Assembly: GCA_030642545.1 (NCBI GenBank)
Contig: DAOWNP010000135.1
Coordinates: 1-6,802, forward strand
DNA from: Desulfobacteraceae bacterium
Lineage (GTDB): Bacteria; Desulfobacterota; Desulfobacteria; Desulfobacterales; DAOWNP01
Length of the DNA stretch: 6,802 nt
Direction: 5' to 3'
Part shown: piece by piece, positions 1 through 5,516 of the stretch
How the letters are laid out: every line of letters begins with the position of its first letter
Position numbering within the stretch: position 1 is the stretch's first letter
The notes under the pieces: generated by a model
Seen by the model: only the letters and a program-made list of their open reading frames with translations
Databases searched by the model: none
Told to the model about the DNA's origin: nothing
Position numbers and translations under genes: made by a program

Positions 1-972
1 TTGATATGTATTATTCTTTTTCATGGGAATAATACAGTTTGTAGTCATAAGGATAGGCCCGTTAAAACTTTCAAACTCTTTGTTTTGTTGATACCATGCA
101 TTTCCATAATTACCCACACAATGCTTATACTTTTTAAATGCCGGATAAGAATTAGCAGGAAGCATTTCACCATGGGTATATACATCTATTCCAGTTCCTT
201 CGGTCTGTTTTAAAAGTTCTTCCATATCTTTTAAGTCATGACCACTAATCAAAATTCCTGGATTTTTTCCAACACCAATATTTACTTCTGTGATCTCAGG
301 ATTGCCATAAGCAGATGTATTTGCTTTATCCAGCAAAGCCATTGTGCTTACAGCAAACTCTCCGGCTTTCATTACAAGAGCTATCATATCATCAACCGGT
401 AACTCTTTTGTTGTAGATGCCAGAGCTTCCATGATAAAATCATAAATTTCCTGTTTTTCAAATCCCAAAAGAGCAGCATGGTCTGCATATGCAGCAATTC
501 CTTTTAAACCTATGATCAAAAGTTCACGTAAAGAGCGGACATCTTCATTTTCTGTTGAAAGAACACCTACAGATTTTGCTTTTTCATTAAACTCGTCAGC
601 ATTATCTGAAAACCATGTTGTACAATGGTGCAGCTTTTCATCAAACTCTTTTCCATTTTTTTCTTTATATGCAGCTACAACTTTTCCTTTAAGCACTTCT
701 CTTCGCTTTAAAGCCTCTTTGATCAGGGCTACAAACCGATTATTATCCCAATTTGCATTGGTAATTGTTGTAAAAAGTGCTTGTGCAACAAATAAGCCTG
801 TTTCTTTATCATTGATACCAAGATCTTTTGCTTTTTCATCATAAACAGCAATACCTCGTAATGAATAAATTAAAAGATCCTGCAAATTTGCTGTCTCTTC
901 TGGTTTTCCACAAACACCTTTTACTGTACAACCTGTATTTTTGGCTGTTTCCTGACATTGAAAACAAAACAT
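1..972 (-). CDS. hcp: Hybrid cluster protein (Hcp, prismane protein), class I, 3' end outside window
   Basis: Reverse-strand reading gives 324 uninterrupted codons from ATG at 972 to the left edge. It begins MFCFQCQET and has Cys3, Cys6, Cys15 and Cys21 (C-x2-C-x8-C-x5-C), the class I pattern that binds a [4Fe-4S] cluster in anaerobes. Class II enterobacterial Hcp has different spacing. Hybrid-cluster ligands His245 (GHDLKDM), Glu269 (THGEM) and Cys313 (TTNC) fall one residue beyond the known Desulfovibrio ligands His244, Glu268 and Cys312. The remaining Cys/Glu ligands should lie beyond the edge, since the family is about 540-550 residues. Hcp is a cytoplasmic Fe-S/Fe-S-O enzyme, known as a hydroxylamine reductase in vitro and implicated in NO reduction and protein S-nitrosylation in vivo. 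The start is backed by AAAGGAG (979-985) seven bases upstream. It is divergent from an HcpR-like gene, which supports NO-responsive control. No frameshift is seen. Confidence 0.96.
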   Translation of the reverse strand, partial: MFCFQCQETAKNTGCTVKGVCGKPEETANLQDLLIYSLRGIAVYDEKAKDLGINDKETGLFVAQALFTTITNANWDNNRFVALIKEALKRREVLKGKVVAAYKEKNGKEFDEKLHHCTTWFSDNADEFNEKAKSVGVLSTENEDVRSLRELLIIGLKGIAAYADHAALLGFEKQEIYDFIMEALASTTKELPVDDMIALVMKAGEFAVSTMALLDKANTSAYGNPEITEVNIGVGKNPGILISGHDLKDMEELLKQTEGTGIDVYTHGEMLPANSYPAFKKYKHCVGNYGNAWYQQNKEFESFNGPILMTTNCIIPMKKNNTYQ

Positions 973-1065
973 AATTTTCTCCTTTAAATTAATGATTGTT
1001 TGAATGGTTACCTGTTAAATATTTTTTTAAACTTAATTATTTCCTTTTTGATTGTAAATTACTGT

Positions 1066-1071
1066 ATTATA
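1066..1071 (-). promoter_or_regulatory. -10 element of the likely hcp promoter
   Basis: The minus strand reads a consensus TATAAT here, about 94 bases before the hcp start codon. The upstream arm of the palindromic operator provides TTGACT (minus, 1097-1092), but this lies 20 bases from the -10, longer than a normal 16-18-base spacer. A promoter needing help from, or blocked by, the bound regulator would fit. A second possible box, TACAAT, lies at 1051-1056 on the minus strand, so the true start is uncertain. Confidence 0.5.
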
Positions 1072-1083
1072 AATTTATTTACC

Positions 1084-1097
1084 TTGACATAAGTCAA
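1084..1097. promoter_or_regulatory. CRP/FNR-family operator, probable HcpR site
   Basis: The sequence TTGACATAAGTCAA is a perfect palindrome with 5-bp arms and a 4-bp spacer. This is the geometry of an FNR box (TTGAT-N4-ATCAA) with the outer TTGA/TCAA conserved and the fifth base changed. It lies 112 bases from the hcp start codon and 205 bases from the regulator's ATG. The neighbouring regulator has Glu-Thr-Leu-Ser-Arg in its recognition helix, like the FNR residues that read TTGA, so protein and site match. Binding by that regulator is inference. Confidence 0.8.
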
Positions 1098-1103
1098 AAG
1101 TTT

Positions 1104-1120
1104 AAAAAAAAATTTTTTTT
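1104..1120. other. A9T8 tract beside the operator
   Basis: Nine A followed directly by eight T. AnTn tracts of this kind bend DNA intrinsically and resemble UP elements. It starts seven bases beyond the operator on the regulator side. A structural role at the divergent promoters is inference; a compositional accident in AT-rich DNA is possible. Confidence 0.5.
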
Positions 1121-1174
1121 AGAAAAATATATGTTTGGATAGAATGGGAAAAAGTTAGTTTGCATATACATATT

Positions 1175-1221
1175 TATAATAATTTTTATACAAACCCTTT
1201 ATTTTTTGTATTTATTATAAT
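1175..1221 (+). promoter_or_regulatory. Two candidate -10 boxes for the HcpR-like gene
   Basis: Exact TATAAT hexamers occur on the plus strand at 1175-1180 and 1216-1221, 121 and 80 bases before the regulator's ATG. Neither has a clear TTGACA-like hexamer 16-18 bases upstream, and AT-rich DNA produces TATAAT by chance. Either could be the promoter. Confidence 0.3.
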
Positions 1222-1245
1222 AAATAAATTTTGATTTAAATACAA
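1206..1245. repeat. Spaced inverted repeat upstream of the HcpR-like gene
   Basis: TTGTATTTA (1206-1214) and TAAATACAA (1237-1245) are perfect 9-base inverted copies separated by 22 bases, with a TATAAT box between them. It may be a second regulator-binding site or a leader hairpin. The arms are AT-rich, so significance is uncertain. Confidence 0.4.
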
Positions 1246-1289
1246 TAAGACTTTAAGATATCTATTGGCCGGTGATTTTTTATTACAAC

Positions 1290-1293
1290 AGGA
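1290..1293 (+). promoter_or_regulatory. Ribosome binding site that fixes the start of the HcpR-like gene
   Basis: AGGA lies eight bases before ATG 1302. An upstream in-frame GTG at 1272 would add ten residues (MIFYYNRNII) that have no counterpart in CRP/FNR proteins and no Shine-Dalgarno sequence, so 1302 is preferred. Confidence 0.65.
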
Positions 1294-1301
1294 ATATAAT
1301 T

Positions 1302-1985
1302 ATGGGAAATTTTTTATCTATTATTTCAAACAGCCCCCTTTTTAAAGGACTTCCAAAAAACCAGGTTGAAAAAATTGAAAAAATAGCTGTAAAAAAAGAA
1401 TTTAAAAAAGGAGAATTAATTTTTTCAGAAAATGATGAAGGTAATGGTTTTTATATTATTGCTCAGGGAAAAGTAAAAATTTACAAAGTTTCCTTAGAAG
1501 GAAAAGAGCAAATACTTCATATTTTTGATCAGGGTGAGCCTTTTGGTGAAGTACCTGTTTTTAGCGGCGGCGTATTTCCTGCAAATGCTTATGCTCTTGA
1601 AAAATGCAGTCTGATATTTTTTCCAAGGGATGCGTTTATTCAGTTTATATCTAAAAACATACCTATTGTTCTTTCCATGTTAAGTGTTCTTTCCATACGT
1701 TTGCGTCAGTTTACAGTGCAGGTAGAAAATCTCTCATTAAAAGAAGTTCCCGGACGTCTTGCCGGATATCTTTTGCTTTTAACAGAAGAACAGCAAAGTG
1801 AAGATTCAATTAAATTGAACATTTCAAAGGGACAGCTTGCAAGTCTTCTTGGAACAATTCCGGAAACCTTGTCCAGAATTTTTTTTAAAATGAATAATAG
1901 CGGATTAATTGAAGTTAAAGGAAAGCTAATAAAAATCCTTGATACAGACAGGCTTAAAGATCTCGCTGTATATGGAAAGATATAA
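1302..1985 (+). CDS. hcpR: CRP/FNR-family transcriptional regulator, HcpR-like
   Basis: A 227-residue protein, normal for CRP/FNR regulators. Residues about 12-115 form the cyclic-nucleotide-binding-type beta-barrel (SPLFKGL; KGELIF; GNGFYIIAQGKVKIYK; GEPFGE), about 117-146 the dimerisation helix, and about 150-220 the winged helix-turn-helix. The recognition helix carries Pro187-Glu-Thr-Leu-Ser-Arg192, matching the FNR Glu-x2-Ser-Arg residues that read TTGA. It has a single cysteine (Cys102) and lacks the FNR N-terminal cysteine set, so an oxygen-labile [4Fe-4S] sensor is unlikely. The Arg-Ser that bind cAMP phosphate in CRP are replaced (Phe-Pro-Ala-Asn-Ala, 92-96), so cAMP is unlikely too. 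HcpR proteins control hcp in response to nitrite/NO, and heme sensing is known for some. The name rests on divergence from hcp and the shared TTGAC-N4-GTCAA site. A different CRP/FNR subgroup remains possible. Confidence 0.82.
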   Translation: MGNFLSIISNSPLFKGLPKNQVEKIEKIAVKKEFKKGELIFSENDEGNGFYIIAQGKVKIYKVSLEGKEQILHIFDQGEPFGEVPVFSGGVFPANAYALEKCSLIFFPRDAFIQFISKNIPIVLSMLSVLSIRLRQFTVQVENLSLKEVPGRLAGYLLLLTEEQQSEDSIKLNISKGQLASLLGTIPETLSRIFFKMNNSGLIEVKGKLIKILDTDRLKDLAVYGKI

Positions 1986-2076
1986 TCTCTTTTTTTAACT
2001 TTACAAGGATAGTTCCATAGATAAAAACCTTCTCAGAAAATATGGCTTTCATAAACTTATATAAAAAGGAGATAAA

Positions 2077-4158
2077 ATGGGAAAGTGTATAAATCATCCT
2101 GACAGAGAAACAAATTATATGTGTATGAAACACAATAAATATATGTGTGAAGAGTGTCTTAAATGTCCTGACCCAAAAATTCATTGTAAATTCCGTCCTT
2201 CTTGCCCAGTCTGGTTTATGGATAAAAAAGGTGGGAAAGATATTGATAATAAACCAGCAAAACAAGACAAAAAAAAGTTTAATGTTATTTTTCAGACTGA
2301 GAATAAAAAAGCAGTTGTTGAAAAAGGTGCTACACTTCTTGATGCGGCACGTGCTGCTGATGTCCCGCTAAATGCTTCCTGTAATGGCAAGGGCGTTTGT
2401 GGTACCTGCAAACTTGTTGTTTTATCTGGTAAAACAAAAAGTAAGCCCACCCCTCTTTTAAATGATAAAGAAAAAGAAAAAAATTATGTTATTGCATGTC
2501 AAACAACAGTGGAAAGTGATGTTACTGTAAAAATCCCAGAGGAAGTACAGGAAAAGAAACTACAAATTGCTGGTGTTGGAAAAAAGGTTACGGCTAAATT
2601 AAAAAGTTTAGTAAAAGAGATAACTCCAATGCTTATAAATATTCCTCTTAAACTTGAGCCACCCTCACTTGAAGATTCAATTAGTGATCTTGACAGACTA
2701 AATCGAGGTCTTGATAAAAGTGGTAGAGATACCTCAAGAATGAGTATAGGGATGAAAGTAATGAGGGAGCTTGCCGGCACTATGAGAAATGACAATTGGA
2801 ATGTTACAGCTTCAGTTGTTAAGAAAAAATGTTCAAGTGAAGTGCTTAAAGTTATTCCGGGAAACAGTAAGATTAATTCACTTGGTATTGCAATAGATGT
2901 AGGTACAACTTCAATAGTAGTATATCTCGTTGATATGGAAAACGGAAATATTCTTGCCGCAACCTCAGGTCATAACAGGCAGGCAGCCTGCGGCGATGAT
3001 GTTATCAATAGAATTGTATGTGCTGAAAAAGATGGTATTAAAAAATTAAGTGCTATGGTTCTTTCAACAATAAACGGGCTTATAAATGAAGCTATTCACA
3101 GTGCTAAAGTGAATCGTAATCAAATAGACAACGCAGTAATATCCGGAAATACTACCATGACTCATTTACTGCTTGGGATTGAACCACGCAATATCCGGCG
3201 TGAGCCTTATATACCATCTGTTTCAGCTTTTCCGATTATAAAAGCCGAAGATATAGGGCTTAAGATAAATCCTATATCTGCTGTATTTATTATGCCAGGT
3301 CCTGCAAGTTATGTAGGAGGCGATATTGTATCCGGCCTTCTGTATACAGGACTACACAGGGAAGAAGCGTTAACACTGTTTATTGATATTGGTACAAATG
3401 GTGAAATTGTTCTTGGAAACAAAGATTGGCTGATGACAGCATCCTGTTCTGCAGGTCCGGCATTTGAAGGGGGAGGGGTAAGATGGGGTATGCGTGCTGA
3501 AGAAGGTGCAATTGAAAAGATTTCTCTTGATTCTAAGACTTTTGATCCGTTATTTGCAGTCGTAGGAGATGTCCTGCCGAGAGGTATCTGCGGTTCAGGT
3601 ATGATTGACCTTATTTCAGAAATGCTGCAAACAGGTATTATTCAGCCAAATGGAAAAATCAATATGGATTCAAGTCATCCAAGGTATCTACATAATGGTG
3701 ATGAGAAAGCTTATATTATAGCGTTTGCAAATGAGACTTCAGTTGAACAGGATATAATTTTTACCGAAACAGACATTGATAACATTATAAGAAGCAAGGG
3801 CGCTATTTTTGCAGGATTTATTGTTCTTTTAAACCAGGTTGAAATGGATTTTTCAATGGTTGAACGCGTTATAATTACCGGAGGTTTCGGACAATATTTA
3901 AATATTGATAAAGCTATAACCATAGGACTTTTGCCGGATATAGAAAGAAGCAAATTTAAGTATATGGGAAACAGTTCTATTGCAGGAGCATATATGGCAC
4001 TTCTTTCTGAAGAATACCGTATTGAGGCAACGCAAATTTCAAATAATATGACATATATTGATTTCTCCAGTAATAATGAATTTATGGATGAATTTACTTC
4101 AGCACTCTTTTTACCTCATACAAATATGGAAGTATTTCCAAGTGTAAAAATAAAATAA
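2077..4158 (+). CDS. ASKHA-domain protein with [2Fe-2S] ferredoxin and Cys/His-rich N-terminal finger (RACo/RamA-like activator)
   Basis: A 693-residue cytoplasmic protein with no signal peptide. Residues 4-43 hold a Cys/His-rich module (C4, H7, C16, H19, C24, C27, H36, C37, plus C30 and C43) with B-box-zinc-finger-like spacing. Residues 67-155 are a plant-type [2Fe-2S] ferredoxin domain with Cys102, Cys108, Cys111 and Cys141. After a linker and a middle region, residues about 268-645 are an ASKHA ATPase: phosphate-1 loop AIDVGTTS (272-279), SGNTTMTH (356-363), phosphate-2 loop FIDIGTNGEI (435-444), SAGPAFEGG (458-466), GICGSGMID (503-511) and ITGGFG (600-605). The family (DUF4445 type) includes RACo and RamA, which use ATP to drive reduction of corrinoid proteins. 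No corrinoid protein or methyltransferase is in the window. AAGGAG (2066-2071) precedes the ATG by five bases. The 91-base gap after the regulator shows no clear terminator, so co-transcription is plausible. The substrate is unknown. Confidence 0.9.
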   Translation: MGKCINHPDRETNYMCMKHNKYMCEECLKCPDPKIHCKFRPSCPVWFMDKKGGKDIDNKPAKQDKKKFNVIFQTENKKAVVEKGATLLDAARAADVPLNASCNGKGVCGTCKLVVLSGKTKSKPTPLLNDKEKEKNYVIACQTTVESDVTVKIPEEVQEKKLQIAGVGKKVTAKLKSLVKEITPMLINIPLKLEPPSLEDSISDLDRLNRGLDKSGRDTSRMSIGMKVMRELAGTMRNDNWNVTASVVKKKCSSEVLKVIPGNSKINSLGIAIDVGTTSIVVYLVDMENGNILAATSGHNRQAACGDDVINRIVCAEKDGIKKLSAMVLSTINGLINEAIHSAKVNRNQIDNAVISGNTTMTHLLLGIEPRNIRREPYIPSVSAFPIIKAEDIGLKINPISAVFIMPGPASYVGGDIVSGLLYTGLHREEALTLFIDIGTNGEIVLGNKDWLMTASCSAGPAFEGGGVRWGMRAEEGAIEKISLDSKTFDPLFAVVGDVLPRGICGSGMIDLISEMLQTGIIQPNGKINMDSSHPRYLHNGDEKAYIIAFANETSVEQDIIFTETDIDNIIRSKGAIFAGFIVLLNQVEMDFSMVERVIITGGFGQYLNIDKAITIGLLPDIERSKFKYMGNSSIAGAYMALLSEEYRIEATQISNNMTYIDFSSNNEFMDEFTSALFLPHTNMEVFPSVKIK

Positions 4159-4174
4159 AATATGCCAACTTACC

Positions 4175-4214
4175 CGTGTATCTATCTCTACTCTCGCATA
4201 TACACGATTTTTTT
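4175..4214 (+). terminator. Probable Rho-independent terminator after the ASKHA gene
   Basis: CGTGTAT (4175-4181) pairs perfectly with ATACACG (4200-4206) around an 18-base loop. A then seven T (4207-4214) follow at once. It sits 17 bases after the stop codon. The large loop makes it weaker than a textbook terminator, but the position and T-run fit. Confidence 0.55.
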
Positions 4215-4216
4215 GG

Positions 4217-4246
4217 TTGATATTTTATTTTAATATAAATTATAGT
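4217..4246 (+). promoter_or_regulatory. Sigma70-type promoter of the lipid A deacylase gene
   Basis: TTGATA (4217-4222) and TATAGT (4241-4246) are each one base from consensus and 18 bases apart. Transcription would begin near 4252-4254, leaving a leader of about 77 bases. It follows the probable terminator of the previous gene, consistent with a new transcription unit. Confidence 0.6.
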
Positions 4247-4250
4247 ATCT

Positions 4251-4289
4251 TGCAAAAGTATGCAAAAGCAGTTCTTATGCAAGCTTTTG
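4251..4289 (+). repeat. Short direct and inverted repeats at the transcription start
   Basis: TGCAAAAG occurs at 4251-4258 and again at 4261-4268, exactly one helical turn apart. CAAAAGC (4263-4269) is inverted as GCTTTTG (4283-4289) around 13 bases. The set covers the expected start site and early leader of the next gene, where a repressor operator or a leader hairpin could lie. No regulator can be named. Confidence 0.5.
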
Positions 4290-4330
4290 AATATATATCA
4301 GGTAATAAATACTATTAAGGGAACAGCACA

Positions 4331-5413
4331 ATGAATTGCTTTCAAATCACTTTTTCAATAACTTTAAGATATAAAGCAAATATCCATACCTTTAATAGTA
4401 TTTGGCTCTTTTGTTTGATTTTGTTTATCCCGTTGCATGGATTTACAAAAGAATCAAACACCTCTGCAAAACATAATAGAGTTACAGTTTATTTTGAAAA
4501 TGATTTTATTGTCGGTAAGGATGAACAATATACAAATGGATTCAAGCTGACCTGGAGCCGATATGGCTTATCAAAATTACCAGAGGATGCATGGCTTCAT
4601 AAATGGTTATATCCGGTTATTAAATTTGTAAATTTTTGTGGAGAATATGAATCCGAAAAAATACTGACTTTTTCTGTTGGCCAGAACATTTTTACACCTG
4701 AGAACCTTGATACAAGTGAGTTAGTTGTAAATGACCGGCCATATGCCGGAGTAACATATATGCAAATAGGCTTTCATAAAAAAACCAATCATCATATGCA
4801 TTCACTGGGTTTTTGTGCTGGAATTGTAGGTCCCCATTCCTATGCTGAGAAAATACAGGTTAAAATACATGAAATATTATCCGTATCTAAACCAAATGGG
4901 TGGGACAACCAGCTCAAAGATGAACCGGTAATTGGTTTTGTATACGATTACAAAAACAAACTGATTGCCTCATGTATTAACTCAGGCTTTGGTGGTGATA
5001 TAATCTTTAATACCGGCGGCAGTATTGGTAATGCTGCGACATTTTATAAAATTGGTTTATTGATTAGATATGGATGGAATGTCCCTAATGATTACGGAAA
5101 TTTCCCCATTCAATCTGCAACCTGTTTTAATGCTGAGCTTGAAGAAGCAAAGCCTCACATGCGACATGGTATACATCTGTTTTTTTCTGTTAACAGCAAA
5201 GCTGTATTTCGAGATATATTCCTTGATGGTAATACATTCAGAGACAGTCATAGTGTTGAAAAAAAACCAACCGTCAATACTTTTTCAGGAGGTATTGGAA
5301 TAATTACAGGGCGAATCAAAACGGTTTTAGCATATATACATCAGACAAAATCATTTGAATGCCAAAAGTCTCCTCAAAGGTTTGGATCTGTTAATATCTC
5401 TTATAGTTATTAG
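4331..5413 (+). CDS. LpxR-family lipid A 3'-O-deacylase (outer-membrane beta-barrel, DUF2219)
   Basis: A 360-residue protein with family motifs in order: ENDFIVGKDEQYTNGFKLTWS (56-76), NIFTPENL (119-126), NDRPYAG (135-141), GPHSYAEKIQVKIHE (167-181), GWDNQL (190-195), and LDGNTF (298-303) followed by the C-terminal strands. In Salmonella LpxR, an Asn-Asp pair near the mature N-terminus and a His on a loop form the Ca2+-dependent active site. Asn57-Asp58 and His180 are the likely equivalents. The known enzyme removes the 3'-acyloxyacyl group of lipid A in the outer membrane, altering surface charge and immune recognition. The N-terminus has a hydrophobic stretch (24-36) after a long, weakly basic n-region, so export is plausible but the cleavage site is unclear. 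The protein ends in aromatic Tyr (VNISYSY), as barrel proteins do. AAGGGA (4317-4322) lies eight bases before the ATG. Catalytic activity is inferred. Confidence 0.87.
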   Translation: MNCFQITFSITLRYKANIHTFNSIWLFCLILFIPLHGFTKESNTSAKHNRVTVYFENDFIVGKDEQYTNGFKLTWSRYGLSKLPEDAWLHKWLYPVIKFVNFCGEYESEKILTFSVGQNIFTPENLDTSELVVNDRPYAGVTYMQIGFHKKTNHHMHSLGFCAGIVGPHSYAEKIQVKIHEILSVSKPNGWDNQLKDEPVIGFVYDYKNKLIASCINSGFGGDIIFNTGGSIGNAATFYKIGLLIRYGWNVPNDYGNFPIQSATCFNAELEEAKPHMRHGIHLFFSVNSKAVFRDIFLDGNTFRDSHSVEKKPTVNTFSGGIGIITGRIKTVLAYIHQTKSFECQKSPQRFGSVNISYSY

Positions 5414-5516
5414 TGTAAAGAAATTATAGTATTTTTAAGAACAAGGGTAAAATTAATAGATTAGTAATTCGATTATTTGTATATAATTATAAACATAAAA
5501 TCAAGGTGTAATTGAA

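Larger units (their letters stand above)
973..1301. other. Divergent regulatory region between hcp and the HcpR-like gene
   Basis: This 329-base stretch encodes nothing that I recognise and is very AT-rich. It carries the hcp ribosome binding site (979-985), a minus-strand TATAAT (1066-1071), the palindromic operator (1084-1097), an A9T8 tract (1104-1120), two plus-strand TATAAT boxes (1175-1180 and 1216-1221), a spaced inverted repeat (1206-1245) and the ribosome binding site of the regulator (1290-1293). Such a layout fits two divergent promoters sharing one CRP/FNR-family operator. The plus-strand start of transcription cannot be fixed, because neither TATAAT box has a convincing -35 element. 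Confidence 0.75.

Noticed and set aside
1..844. Plus-strand open frames of 70 and 110 codons (1-213 and 512-844)
   Set aside because: They lie antisense within hcp, whose minus-strand frame is continuous and strongly recognised. They look like no known family and lack ribosome binding sites.
1231..1245. Second FNR-like site, TTGATTTAAATACAA, upstream of the regulator
   Set aside because: The right half has an extra base relative to TTGAT-N4-ATCAA, so only one half-site is good. It is better explained as the end of the spaced inverted repeat.
1954..2265. Minus-strand frame of 103 codons
   Set aside because: It is antisense to the end of the regulator and the start of the ASKHA gene, both well supported. 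No family is recognisable.
4094..4282. Minus-strand frame of 62 codons spanning the end of the ASKHA gene and the terminator
   Set aside because: It has no recognisable motif. It overlaps a conserved coding end, a hairpin terminator and the promoter of the next gene.
5057..5303. Short frames on both strands inside the lipid A deacylase gene
   Set aside because: They lie out of frame within a well-supported gene and contain no recognisable domain.
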